DNA from: a virus
DNA length: 24,379 bases
Reading direction: 5' to 3' (one strand)
IMG/VR virus record: IMGVR_UViG_3300049893_000630
Coordinates: 1-24,379 of that record
Shown here: positions 7,722 through 16,683 of the stretch, piece after piece
Position numbering within the stretch: the stretch's first letter is position 1
How the letters are laid out: each line of letters begins with the position of its first letter
Notes under the pieces: generated by a model
Seen by the model: only the letters and a program-made list of their open reading frames with translations
The model's database searches: none
What the model was told of the DNA's origin: nothing
Position numbers and translations under genes: made by a program

Positions 7722-10700
7722 TAACTAACTCCACCGAAAATCGTTAAGTTTAAATCTTCTTCACTAAACTGAGGGATCTCATTATTTCTTAAATTAGTTA
7801 TGTCATTAGAATACGCAGAAGTTCTAAATACAAAATTATCTACTCGCTTATTAGGTACAGAATTTATAGTTCCAGTACCGTTAGCATTTACATCAGCAGC
7901 AGAAGTAATTAGACCTTCAGATATACCTAAGATAAAAGATACTTCTTGATTGTCGTCGTAATAACGCTCTGCGATAGTAGCTAATGGACCAAGTACAGGA
8001 GTAAGGTTACTATTTACTCTTAGAGACTTAGGCCCTTCTACTGAGAAGATAGCGTCAGAATTAGGAGTTAGGTCTGACCAAAGAGTACCGTTATAAGACG
8101 TTACTTTGCCATCTGTGTAAGTAGGAGCATTATTATCTATACCAAGATAGATATTATCTTTACGATAAATAGAACCTGAATCTGCTCCAGTAGCGTCGTC
8201 TATGTTAATATTAGACATAACAGTTACTGTGTTTAGGTCATCGTCTACTGCAGTAATTAAATATAAAGCTTCGCTAAAGTCTCTAAAGTAATGGCCAGGC
8301 TCTACGTTAGACAAATCTACGTCGTTAGTAAAAGCTACAATTACTTCAGTGTCAGAGATTATAGAAGAAACATAAGGTTCTGCAGAAGTGTTGTCGAAAG
8401 TCTTAGCTCCGTTAGCTTGAGAGCTATTGTATGAGGTGTCGCCTCTTAAAGCTAAGTGGTATTGAGTACCTGCAATTAGCGTAGGAGGAGTTTCAAAGAT
8501 AAACGCTACTTTGTCAAAGTTAGAACCTGCGTCAGGCATAAAGGAGCTATCGTCGTAACTATCATAATACCCTAAACGAGATATACTCGTAAGGTTTAGA
8601 GAGTTAGATACAGCTACAGGAGGAACTGTTAAGTCTGGCTTGCCGGTCCCATCGTCCTGAAGAATACTAACGCTTAAATTTCCTACGATATTACCTGAAC
8701 GTTTTAAATTGAAACTAACTAGAGAGTAAGTCGTAGTGGTATCAACTTTAAAACCTTGAGCATAACGTTGACCTGCACCAATACCTTTAAGAATTATACT
8801 AGCCTCTAATTGAGTACTAGGATAAGACACAGCAGGTAAAGCTCTATTATCAATTCCTACTAGATTGAATATTTGACCTGTAGAGTCAATTAATTCATAG
8901 GTAGGAGATACGCCTAATAGATTAGGAGAACCATTTAATAATACAGTTGAAGTACTTTCGTCGTACTTAATTAAGTCTACAGCTACTCCTAGATTACCTT
9001 CATTAACTTGGGTCTTACATATTTGGAAACTATCTCCGATAGTGCCGATGTTAATAAACTGAGAGCCTGTAGAGAATAAAGTCTTATCGTTGTTATATTG
9101 AATTCCGAAAATAGAGCCGTTAAATAATATTTGGTGGCTGGTCATTTTCTGAATTATTTTATAGTCTCCACTAGCTACAGCAGTTACTGAAGCATCATTT
9201 ACTGCTGTAATAGAAGTAGTGATAGTATTGCTAGTATTCGCTAATATCTCCCACAGATTGCTTGCGCTATCCATAAGGTAATAATTACCACTAGCATACT
9301 GAGAAGTGATAAAGATATTAGTATTGTCTAATAGTAAAGTAGAGCTTAAAGCTGTGGCAGTGCCATTAAAAACAGATAAGTCTAAGTTATTATCAGTGAT
9401 ACTGTCTACTGAAAGGTTAGTAGCCGTAGCTAGAATCTTTTTAAATACTTTAAAAGACTCATAAGTAGTGGCCGTGCTCTTAATAGCTCCGCCTAGGTTA
9501 ATAGTAGGAGAGTTGTTGCTTACTAATAAATCAGTGTTTAGATAGACTTTCTTATTTAAATTATCTACTCCTAGAATAACGAAGGTGTCGTTATCTTCCA
9601 TACCTTCAGTAAGGGTAGAAACCGTAAAGCCAGAAGTACCGGCTGAAGCATTAGTTCTTAATCCAAGATTCGCATCAGTAATAGTTACTTCATTAGTTGA
9701 TACTGTAGCATTTAAATAAGGATCAGCATGTACTACGGTTTGTAGTTTCGTTGCAATAGTATTAGCGGAATCTGCAACAAGCATAGCTACTTCTAGTAAC
9801 CTGCCGTTATTGGGTAGAGTTGGAGGAGTACTTGCTCCTGAATTAAACCAAACTCTAGTGTCAGAGTTTCTACCTTGTTGAGTAACGAGGATAGTAAAAC
9901 CTGAAGTTTGAGCTGTAGCGTCAGTACAATGTCCTACTTCAGAAGTCTCAACTAGAACAGTAGGGCCGCCTACTGAGGCTGAGAAACTGATAGTATCATC
10001 TAGAACTTGTTGCGTAGCAGCGGCTACGGCAGCTGCTGTATCAGTTGAAGCTACTTCTACTTTTAGTCCTACTTTACCTGAGACTTCAGGGTCAGTCCCT
10101 GAGCCACTTACTTCGTACCAAACGTAATACTGAATTTCGTCGTTTGAAGAATTAATATAGAAATATTTACCTGTTAAACTGGCTGCAGAAACACAAGTAA
10201 TGCTTGTTACTTCCGTAATTCCAATATCATGAATATCGAAATAAGTTCCACCAAGAGGATCAGCAGCAGCTCCTTCTAGTAATACTGAAACAGTAAAACC
10301 TGAAGTACCTGCACTTATATTAGTACGAGTTCCTACTACCGTTTCAGTAATAGTTACTTCGTTAGTAGAAAGACTGGCAGTTAACGCTCCGTCTAAATCT
10401 ATTGCTGCTTCAGTAGCTACGGCTACAGCAGTCGCAGAAGCATTAGGAGAAATGCTTATAGGAAGTAATCTGCCGCCCATAGGAACAGCAGGAGGAGTAG
10501 AGGAACCTATATTATACCAACAACGTACCGGGCCAGAAGAATCATATATATCAAAATACTTACTGGCTAAAGAATTAGGAGATTCGCCATTCTGGCTAAC
10601 GCTAAAGGTAAAACCTGTAGCTGCTACGCCGTCAAAAGCGTCAGGAACATCATAAGGATCAATTAAAGTAACAGTTACATCACTAGCTAATACTGTGGCG

Positions 10701-12721
10701 CTAAACTCAGAATCGCCATCTAGGGCAGTTTGTAGTTTAGTAGCTACTAGAGCCGTGGTGTTATCTGAGACAGCTAGGTTTACTTCTATAGCTCTTAGAG
10801 CGCCGTGGCTAGGCTCGCTAGAGGTATTGTTATAATCAAACCAAACGGCTACAGTGCCGCTAGTATCGTAGATAGTAAAATATTTGCCGCCTAAATTAGC
10901 AGCTACGTCACTAACTGTAATTTCAGTGACTTCTGAAAATCCTTGTTCGTCAGCTACAGTAACTACTTTACTTTGCTCAGCTACGCCTAGAGAATCTCCT
11001 CTAGTAATAACTTTAGTTACTTCGGCTGTGCCTTCACCAGCAATAAAAGTATCACCCACAGAAACAGAACTTAAATCAACTACAGCAGGAATATCATAAG
11101 CTACTTCGCCAGTAGCAGAATCATAAGTAAACCCAGAAACTCCTTCGTTATCAAATAAGATAACATCGGCAGCTCTAGTATTCTCCGCAGCAGGAGCTAC
11201 TAACCACTCAGATTCACTTACAGAAGGATAAATCTCTACTTCGCTATGTCTATAAGAAGTAGTTAGACCTAATACATTTTCGTCAATACGAGGTCTATAT
11301 GTGTGTCGAGTAAACTCGAAACGTTCTACTCCAGGGATTTCTTTTAATAATAATTCTAGATTCTCTGATAGAATTTTCTCAGCGAAGTTAATACCTGCTG
11401 AGTCTGCTCCACCGGAGGTTAGATTAAAATAATTAGTAAATACTTCAACTATTGCAGTTTGAACAGTACTCTTACTGGCAGTATCGCTAATATATACTTT
11501 TAGACCAAATAGAGTATCAATAGAGAAAGCGTCTTCGATTTGAAAAGAAATCGTGACCATCTTTCTACGTTCGATAAAAGAAGAAATATTATTTTTTAAA
11601 GTTAGATTTTCGCTGATCTTAGGAATACCAATTCCGTTAGGAACTAAATATATATTAATGTCTATGCCGGGGTCAGATTCATTCTTCTCTGCTGCAGCGG
11701 CAAGGATCTCAGGGAAATTAGCTAGGATAATATCGGCGTAGTCTTGTTCAGCTACAGCTCGTTCTAAGGTTCTTAGATTAGCTGGAATTAGTTGACGTAA
11801 TTGGTCAATACTTTGTTCTTCTGCTCCACCTGAGAAGTCATTCTCGTTGGTAACAGCAGAAACGAAAGTTACAGTATCTAAAATAGAATTAAGAGTAGCT
11901 TTAGGAATATTACCAATAGTGCCGCCGCCTGAGCGGTAGGTTATAGAAACAGCGTCACCGGATAATAATTTTCTTCCAAAGATGCCGTCACCAAAACGAA
12001 TAAAAGGAGAACCGTTGGCTCTCTCTTCAATAGTGAATACTCGCCCACCGCCGCCAATAACGTTACCTAAAGAATCAACTACAGCGTCAGTATCTGTTCC
12101 ATTACTTAATATAAAAGAACGAACATAAGTATAATCGTTACCATTGACTGTTACTTGAGGCGTAACGTCAGCAGGATTGGAATTAGTTAAATCTCGTATT
12201 ACATTAGGTCCAATTAAAGTAAACTCTTCATTCTGTAAACCTACAGCGTTAAAAGTTTCATTTTTAATTACGCCTTGTAAAACTGTGCCGGTGTAAGTGC
12301 CAGGGACACTTGCGACAATATTACTAGTCAAATAAAACTCTGAACCATTAGCAGCACTTAGTCTAGTGCCTCTAGCTAAAGTTCCAGGGCCAGTAAAAGT
12401 AAAAGAAGCTACTCCTGAAGCACTTTGTTCAGTACTAGGAGAGAAACCGAATTGTTTAGCAATATCAGTTACAGCACTTCTAACCGTAGCTGTTTGTAAA
12501 TAAGCTTGAGTAGCTTGGTTGTCAAAATAGAAAAAGAAAATATCAGACATAAAAGCAACCAACTCTAGCCAAGTACGGCTAAAAGAAGCTTGATTAAAGT
12601 CTGTCCACAATCTATTAGCTTCTGTACCTGTGCCATAATTAATTGTTGCAAAATTAATCATAGCGTCTACAGAAGAGTCGTAATCTTTTACTACATATTC
12701 GATTGTATTAGTAGTCGCCAT
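7721..12721 (-). CDS. Giant baseplate J (gpJ/gp6/gp47-type) wedge protein with adhesin-like insertions
   Basis: Residues about 30-480 form a baseplate J-type domain: an N-terminal helical part, then FTIEERANGSPFIRFGDGIF, SITYRSGGGTIGNIPK and the helical AVAEQDYADIILANFPEI. Such proteins build the inner baseplate wedges that trigger sheath contraction. This one has 1666 residues, several times the length of P2 gpJ or Mu gp47. The extra mass comprises an acidic beta linker (500-596) and a block of about 100-residue repeats (597-1040). Small beta modules follow (1050-1300; WEILANTSNTITTS), then a jelly-roll-like domain at about 1305-1425 (YAQGFKVDTTTTYSLVSFNL, LSVSILQDDGTGKPDL, IAGTQYHLAL) and a C-terminal tail (1430-1666). 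The start has AAGGA about 9 bases upstream. The additions resemble modules of secreted and adhesin proteins, so the baseplate itself may touch the cell surface. Confidence 0.85.
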   Translation of the reverse strand: MATTNTIEYVVKDYDSSVDAMINFATINYGTGTEANRLWTDFNQASFSRTWLELVAFMSDIFFFYFDNQATQAYLQTATVRSAVTDIAKQFGFSPSTEQSASGVASFTFTGPGTLARGTRLSAANGSEFYLTSNIVASVPGTYTGTVLQGVIKNETFNAVGLQNEEFTLIGPNVIRDLTNSNPADVTPQVTVNGNDYTYVRSFILSNGTDTDAVVDSLGNVIGGGGRVFTIEERANGSPFIRFGDGIFGRKLLSGDAVSITYRSGGGTIGNIPKATLNSILDTVTFVSAVTNENDFSGGAEEQSIDQLRQLIPANLRTLERAVAEQDYADIILANFPEILAAAAEKNESDPGIDINIYLVPNGIGIPKISENLTLKNNISSFIERRKMVTISFQIEDAFSIDTLFGLKVYISDTASKSTVQTAIVEVFTNYFNLTSGGADSAGINFAEKILSENLELLLKEIPGVERFEFTRHTYRPRIDENVLGLTTSYRHSEVEIYPSVSESEWLVAPAAENTRAADVILFDNEGVSGFTYDSATGEVAYDIPAVVDLSSVSVGDTFIAGEGTAEVTKVITRGDSLGVAEQSKVVTVADEQGFSEVTEITVSDVAANLGGKYFTIYDTSGTVAVWFDYNNTSSEPSHGALRAIEVNLAVSDNTTALVATKLQTALDGDSEFSATVLASDVTVTLIDPYDVPDAFDGVAATGFTFSVSQNGESPNSLASKYFDIYDSSGPVRCWYNIGSSTPPAVPMGGRLLPISISPNASATAVAVATEAAIDLDGALTASLSTNEVTITETVVGTRTNISAGTSGFTVSVLLEGAAADPLGGTYFDIHDIGITEVTSITCVSAASLTGKYFYINSSNDEIQYYVWYEVSGSGTDPEVSGKVGLKVEVASTDTAAAVAAATQQVLDDTISFSASVGGPTVLVETSEVGHCTDATAQTSGFTILVTQQGRNSDTRVWFNSGASTPPTLPNNGRLLEVAMLVADSANTIATKLQTVVHADPYLNATVSTNEVTITDANLGLRTNASAGTSGFTVSTLTEGMEDNDTFVILGVDNLNKKVYLNTDLLVSNNSPTINLGGAIKSTATTYESFKVFKKILATATNLSVDSITDNNLDLSVFNGTATALSSTLLLDNTNIFITSQYASGNYYLMDSASNLWEILANTSNTITTSITAVNDASVTAVASGDYKIIQKMTSHQILFNGSIFGIQYNNDKTLFSTGSQFINIGTIGDSFQICKTQVNEGNLGVAVDLIKYDESTSTVLLNGSPNLLGVSPTYELIDSTGQIFNLVGIDNRALPAVSYPSTQLEASIILKGIGAGQRYAQGFKVDTTTTYSLVSFNLKRSGNIVGNLSVSILQDDGTGKPDLTVPPVAVSNSLNLTSISRLGYYDSYDDSSFMPDAGSNFDKVAFIFETPPTLIAGTQYHLALRGDTSYNSSQANGAKTFDNTSAEPYVSSIISDTEVIVAFTNDVDLSNVEPGHYFRDFSEALYLITAVDDDLNTVTVMSNINIDDATGADSGSIYRKDNIYLGIDNNAPTYTDGKVTSYNGTLWSDLTPNSDAIFSVEGPKSLRVNSNLTPVLGPLATIAERYYDDNQEVSFILGISEGLITSAADVNANGTGTINSVPNKRVDNFVFRTSAYSNDITNLRNNEIPQFSEEDLNLTIFGGVS
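9602..10933 (-). repeat. Block of ~100-residue repeats in the gpJ-type protein
   Basis: Residues 597-1040 hold four repeats with the pattern GKYFxIxD, a VWF/CWY/VWY/VWF core, G(R/A)LLxI or equivalent, a helix with SAxxVAxxTQxxLD, FSAxV, TxxVTIT and a closing GTSGFTVSxxxxG. Copy 1 is residues 597-712 (10933-10586) and copy 2 is 713-817 (10585-10271). Copy 3 is about 835-950 (10219-9872). Copy 4 is split: its head (818-834) precedes copy 3 and its tail (956-1040) follows it. From family knowledge, similar units occur in large phage and bacterial surface proteins, with binding a common but unproven role. Confidence 0.8.
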
Positions 12722-12731
12722 TTATTTTTCC

Positions 12732-13151
12732 TTAACCTGCAGAAATCTCGCCTGAAGTACGCATAGGAAAGACTAAATTAACTTTCGTGTCCGTGTCATT
12801 TACTATAAACTGTATAGAATAAACTATTAGGTCAGTATTTCTATTTAATTCCGCTATAGTTACGCTCAGGAGGTTTATTCTGCCTTCATAAGTATTTAAA
12901 GCTTGTCTAATAGAACTAGCTCCAGCAGTAGCAGCTCTATCTATATTTTCCCAAAGTTGATTTCTTAAAGTACAACCAAAGGACGGCCTAAATACTCGTT
13001 CTCCAGGAAGGGTTAATAAAGTTAGTTGGATGTCTTGTAGAAGTAAATCCATACCGCTAACTGTATTAAAATTATTTGAGATAGGAAACTGAAGATCGCT
13101 TCCTAATCTAATTTGAAGACTTTGTTGAGTATTTTTTATTTGAGCGGCCAT
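12732..13151 (-). CDS. gp25/gpW-type baseplate wedge protein
   Basis: A 139-residue protein of the T4 gp25 / P2 gpW family, which joins the hub to the gp6/J wedges and starts sheath polymerisation. Recognisable pieces are the helical GMDLLLQDIQLTLLTLPGE, the family motif region GERVFRPSFGC, a helix DRAATAGASSIRQALNTYE and beta strands LLSVTIAELNRN and LIVYSIQFIVND. Length and gene order (immediately upstream of gpJ) are typical. The start has GAAGG about 7 bases upstream. Its TAA lies 10 bases before the gpJ ATG, and the gpJ ribosome-binding site overlaps that short gap. Confidence 0.88.
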   Translation of the reverse strand: MAAQIKNTQQSLQIRLGSDLQFPISNNFNTVSGMDLLLQDIQLTLLTLPGERVFRPSFGCTLRNQLWENIDRAATAGASSIRQALNTYEGRINLLSVTIAELNRNTDLIVYSIQFIVNDTDTKVNLVFPMRTSGEISAG

Positions 13152-13186
13152 AATTACCTTCTAGTATAAGCTAAGTAAACATCTAT

Positions 13187-13765
13187 TTAAATTAAAGGAA
13201 TATCCATAAGTTGTAAAGGGCCCGGGGTAGGTGCCACGCTATTTATGCCTACAATATTTATTTTTAATTCTAAAAAAGCCTCTCTAAATTTTACAGGAAA
13301 TAAAGACTGTTTTGGGTCGGCTACAGGAGGAGCAGTAGCTAATTCTATTATTTTATTTTTACCTGCTAATATAGAAGCTGGTGTAATTACTACAGAAGTT
13401 ACTACGCTAAAGGTTTGGTCGGGAGTAAAAGGAGGGGCTGCGGCGCCAGGAAGTAAATTTATACCAATTGGGTATATACTCATTTTTATCGTATTTTCCC
13501 AAGCAGAAGCAAAACTACTAATACCGGATAAAGGATCATTAGTAGGAGTTAAACTTAATAATTCTCCTGCAAAGGTAGCGGCATTAAATAAAAAAAAGAA
13601 GCCTACCGGAACAGGACTAGCTATAACTAAGGCAGTAGGGTCAGGTTCAATATTAATAACTCTATTAGCTACGTAGGCTCCAAAGTTTAAAGCCCAAGAA
13701 TTATCCCCTACTTTTGGTAGGAGGGCTAGCATATCCTGCCATATACTGAGGCTATCTACGGCCAT
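13187..13765 (-). CDS. Unrecognised baseplate-region protein (192 residues)
   Basis: I do not recognise a family. The gene lies between the spike and the gp25-type wedge gene. Its ATG overlaps the spike TAA as TAATG, with AAGGA just upstream, so it is translated as part of the baseplate set. The product is hydrophobic and Pro-rich with no clear signal peptide. The N-terminal 60 residues are amphipathic, followed by VGFFFLFNAATFAGELLSL. The middle has a Pro-rich stretch (LLPGAAAPPFTPDQ) and VVTSVVITPASI. The C-terminal third has FREAFLELKINIVGI and ends in a Pro-rich tail. There is no PAAR repeat and no LysM motif. The position would suit a spike-tip, hub-plug or assembly-chaperone role, but that is guesswork. 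Confidence 0.6.
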   Translation of the reverse strand: MAVDSLSIWQDMLALLPKVGDNSWALNFGAYVANRVINIEPDPTALVIASPVPVGFFFLFNAATFAGELLSLTPTNDPLSGISSFASAWENTIKMSIYPIGINLLPGAAAPPFTPDQTFSVVTSVVITPASILAGKNKIIELATAPPVADPKQSLFPVKFREAFLELKINIVGINSVAPTPGPLQLMDIPLI

Positions 13766-14694
13766 TATAATGATCCTTTTATAAGTCCTAGTAACGTCTT
13801 AATCTGAGTTAAAGAAGTAACTACTACGGGACTTAGTTGAGCCGGACCTACAGAGGTTAAAGCTATAGAAGAAGCGTTATTTATTAAAGCGTCTAAATGT
13901 TGGTCACATAAGTCTAATAATTCTGCTGCTCCTGAACCTATGGCTACTTTGCCTCCAGATAAATTTACTGCGGCTGATCCAGGCTCACTTAAAAGAACAC
14001 TAGTAGAATCGAGGACTAAAGTAGAACCTGATTGATTAGTTATAGTTAAGCCTATAGCTCCAAATAGGTCTACTTGACCTCCGGTCATAGAGAGACTTGT
14101 GCCTCCTGCGGCTGGAGTAGCTACTTGAAAGCCGTTGGCTGCACTTAATTCCCAATTATCTCCAAATACTGCGGTTGCAGTAATCTTATCAGAAGTACCG
14201 TCTATTTTAAATTGAGTACCGTTAGCCGTTTCTAATAATACAGAATTATCTGTAGGTTCGTCATTTATATGAACTTTTGAACCATTAGAAGTTGTTATTC
14301 TAATTCCTGTGCCTGTACCGGCAATATCTTCGCCATCATCAAGTTCTAGTAAATGTCCACCAGGAGTATAAAAGCCTTGGTTAGACGGAGACATTCTTTG
14401 AAATACGTCAGGTAAATTTTCTAAAGATTCCTCAAAACCTTTATTTATATTGCCCCAAGCTACAGGGTGTGTCTCATATCCAGCCTCACACTCCAAGTAC
14501 ACTACGTCGCCGATTTGTGGCAGGAAATAGGCTCCTGGTAATTGAAGATAAGCTATCCAATCAGACTCTCCTAAGAGTAAGTGTTCTACTCTTATTCTGC
14601 CTTTAGATTCAGGATCAGCATTATCTAGAACTGTTGCCCTAGACCTACCTGCAAATTTTATTTTGGAGACTTCTGCGTCTCTTACTCTAAACAT
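13765..14694 (-). CDS. Tail spike / baseplate puncturing protein (gpV/gp5/VgrG-type OB fold)
   Basis: A 309-residue central spike. Residues about 15-90 are an OB-fold of the gp5/gpV type: GRSRATVLDNADPESKGRIR, WIAYLQLPGAYFLPQIGDVV, ECEAGYETHPVAWGNINKG. After a linker with YTPGGHLLELDDGED, residues about 125-255 form short repeating strands rich in Gly/Ser/Thr (RITTSNGSKVHI, LLETANGTQFKI, FQVATPAAGGTSLSM, VDLFGAIGLTI). These resemble the trimeric beta-helix of spike proteins. A helical C-terminus follows (LLDLCDQHLDALINNASS onward). No lysozyme domain of the T4 gp5 kind is present, and no PAAR tip gene lies nearby. The start has AAGG about 7 bases upstream, and the ATG follows the hub stop by 8 bases. 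Confidence 0.85.
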   Translation of the reverse strand: MFRVRDAEVSKIKFAGRSRATVLDNADPESKGRIRVEHLLLGESDWIAYLQLPGAYFLPQIGDVVYLECEAGYETHPVAWGNINKGFEESLENLPDVFQRMSPSNQGFYTPGGHLLELDDGEDIAGTGTGIRITTSNGSKVHINDEPTDNSVLLETANGTQFKIDGTSDKITATAVFGDNWELSAANGFQVATPAAGGTSLSMTGGQVDLFGAIGLTITNQSGSTLVLDSTSVLLSEPGSAAVNLSGGKVAIGSGAAELLDLCDQHLDALINNASSIALTSVGPAQLSPVVVTSLTQIKTLLGLIKGSL

Positions 14695-14702
14695 TATTTA
14701 CC

Positions 14703-16361
14703 TTAAGACAATACTAAATTTTTAAAGGTTTCTATAGAATCTGGATCTTCAGAAGAAAAAGACGTAACAGAACTTAAAGATATAAGAGGTACTGCTACTT
14801 GAGGATTACTTTCCTCTTGTCCTTTAGTAGCGTTATTTTGACTGCTACCTGTCCCTCCTAAGGTATAATTAGTGGCTGTAGCTCTACAATTATATCCGTT
14901 CTCGTCTAATACGTGAGTAACCGTTAATAGTTTATAAGTACCTGAGTACCTTACGCCTATGTTTTGTAGTTTAACTGATAAAGGAGGGGCTAGTTTAGGG
15001 TGCCCAATATAAGTAAGTTCTATAGCTACTGTTCTATTCCTTGCGCAAAAGGCGTCTCTAATAGATTTATCTTTTGCATACTGTTTGCTAGTAGCTTTTG
15101 GGTTATATTCTGCGTGTTGAGTTAATACTCCGTTGCTTAAATTATTTGCAGCTTGAGTGGCAATTTCTAAAGGATTAGGATTAGAAGCTGGGCTAGAGTT
15201 AGCTAGAAAATTATCTATTAATTGTACTTCTAGCTGCTCGCCACTTTCAGAGGTAGCTTCTACAGCCTTACCTCCACTTTTTACTGCTCCATTATAAGCT
15301 CCAAAGAAGCCTGTAAAGTCTGCCTTTACGTTTACGCTTTTTATTAAAGAGCCTGCAGCTTTATAGGTAAATAAATTAGAAGTAGTTATACCTAATTGTT
15401 TATCATACTCTTGTTTAGGCACAAAGATTAAAGAGAATTCATCTGTATGAGGATTAATAAAAGGTAGGTAGTAGCACTGAGTTTCTCTAGCTAGCTCAGT
15501 AAAATATTTATCTAGATTAGTACCTTTAGGAATAACTCTATATGAGCCTTTAGGTAGTTCCATATCTATTTTAGAACTAACGTAAGCCTTTATGCCTACC
15601 TTTTCTGCTACATACTCTATACCTTCTTTTATAGAAAGAGCTTTATATCCGTTAGATACTTTGCCTGTTTTAGGATCTACTCCAACAGTACTTATGTCAG
15701 TAGTTCTTAACATTACTGCTTTAGCGTGGCCGAGTTGGTTATAAGTGGCGCTAGCTCCTAAGCAAGTAACTACTGTTTCAGGGTGTCCATTCTCAGGAAA
15801 GACTGTTTGCCAAGCATAGATAACAGTTACCATAGTTCTAGTAAGAGCTGGATTTTCTAAGTAACCCCAAGTTATTTTTACTTTGTTGAATTCTTGAAAT
15901 AAAAATTTAGGAGACTTCTTAGGTTCTGCTATAGCTATAATAGTAGAATCAGAAACTCCTAACTGAGTAGCGGCGTTTAAAGCAGACGCTGCGTCAGCAA
16001 CAGAAACTCCAGTAATTCCGCCTTTACTATTAAAACGTAAATCAGGAATTAAACCTGTTTTATTTGTTAAGGCTCCGCCTTGTTCTCCTAAAGAATATAC
16101 GTTTGAATCTGCGGCTTCTTCCAAGGGAGAAAAAGGCTCTCTTGAACCTTCTAGAAAAGTTATTAATACTTGATGATTATAAGCACACATTTCTTGTGTT
16201 TCTGTAATCTCTACTTTTGATATAAGTTTAGCTATTTGTTCCGGCAGTTCGATATAATTACTGCTTGAGGCAGAAGCTATACTAATCTTATAAAAAGGAG
16301 TCCTAAAAGTGTCGTAACCACTTTGCTCAGGCTTGTCTAAATTTGGAAACTCAATAGCCAT
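14703..16361 (-). CDS. Baseplate hub protein (gpD/gp27-type, late control D family)
   Basis: A 552-residue protein upstream of the spike, where the gpD/gp27 hub normally lies. Features fitting the family include the N-terminal beta region with IAKLISKVEITETQEMCAYN, the strand pair FNKVKITWGYLENPALTRTM and VTVIYAWQTVFPENGHPETV. Also present are a central domain with ALSIKEGIEYVAEKVGIKAY, LARETQCYYLPFINPHTDEF, and a C-terminal strand region with IELTYIGHPKLAPPLSVKLQ and GTYKLLTVTHVLDENGYNCR. The hub trimer docks the tube above and the spike below. The stop of the preceding LysM-like gene is one base before this ATG and no strong ribosome-binding site is visible, so translation may be coupled. 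The last 55 residues are Ser/Gln-rich and probably flexible. Confidence 0.8.
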   Translation of the reverse strand: MAIEFPNLDKPEQSGYDTFRTPFYKISIASASSSNYIELPEQIAKLISKVEITETQEMCAYNHQVLITFLEGSREPFSPLEEAADSNVYSLGEQGGALTNKTGLIPDLRFNSKGGITGVSVADAASALNAATQLGVSDSTIIAIAEPKKSPKFLFQEFNKVKITWGYLENPALTRTMVTVIYAWQTVFPENGHPETVVTCLGASATYNQLGHAKAVMLRTTDISTVGVDPKTGKVSNGYKALSIKEGIEYVAEKVGIKAYVSSKIDMELPKGSYRVIPKGTNLDKYFTELARETQCYYLPFINPHTDEFSLIFVPKQEYDKQLGITTSNLFTYKAAGSLIKSVNVKADFTGFFGAYNGAVKSGGKAVEATSESGEQLEVQLIDNFLANSSPASNPNPLEIATQAANNLSNGVLTQHAEYNPKATSKQYAKDKSIRDAFCARNRTVAIELTYIGHPKLAPPLSVKLQNIGVRYSGTYKLLTVTHVLDENGYNCRATATNYTLGGTGSSQNNATKGQEESNPQVAVPLISLSSVTSFSSEDPDSIETFKNLVLS

Positions 16362-16362
16362 A

Positions 16363-16683
16363 TTACACTTTATTTAGTTTGCTTATTGCGTCTTGAACTC
16401 TAGTTAAGGAAGGTATACGTATTAGTTGTCCGATTTTCATTCCGAATAAAGGGTCTTGAATATTATTATATTCATATATGACCCACCATAGATTAGGAGT
16501 ACCATAAGCTTTAAAAGAGATTAGATCAGGTCTATTAATTAACTCTTTATTTATAGATACAAATATATCGCCATTATTTGGTTCTAATTTTAAAGCTTTT
16601 CTTAAAACTAAAAATTCTACTCCATCAGCATTTAAATCTGTATTGCCGTTAGTATATCTTGAATTCTTTTTAAAATTAGCCAT
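16363..16683 (-). CDS. Small LysM-like baseplate protein (gp53/gpX-like)
   Basis: A 106-residue protein. Residues about 50-98 follow the LysM pattern: LISFKAYGTPNLWWVIYEYN, then IQDPLFGMKIGQLIRIPSL. This matches the YGxxxxWxxIxxxNxIxDPxxxxxGxxLxIP signature of tail LysM proteins such as T4 gp53 and P2 gpX. In contractile tails this fold packs in the hub/wedge and is not expected to bind peptidoglycan here. The ATG overlaps the stop of the CIS-tube-like gene (TAATG), and the two would together equal the single CIS-tube + LysM protein of other contractile systems. The ribosome-binding site is weak (GAAAG), consistent with coupling. Confidence 0.75.
   Translation of the reverse strand: MANFKKNSRYTNGNTDLNADGVEFLVLRKALKLEPNNGDIFVSINKELINRPDLISFKAYGTPNLWWVIYEYNNIQDPLFGMKIGQLIRIPSLTRVQDAISKLNKV

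Noticed and set aside
10884-11099. Plus-strand frames within the gpJ gene (also near 10452, 11553) and other antisense frames
   Set aside because: Antisense shadows of a strongly supported long gene, with no ribosome-binding sites or recognisable motifs.
13245-13676. 143-codon plus-strand open frame
   Set aside because: It lies fully antisense inside the 192-residue gene in an operon with no other plus-strand gene, and its Lys/Ile/Ala-rich translation resembles no family.
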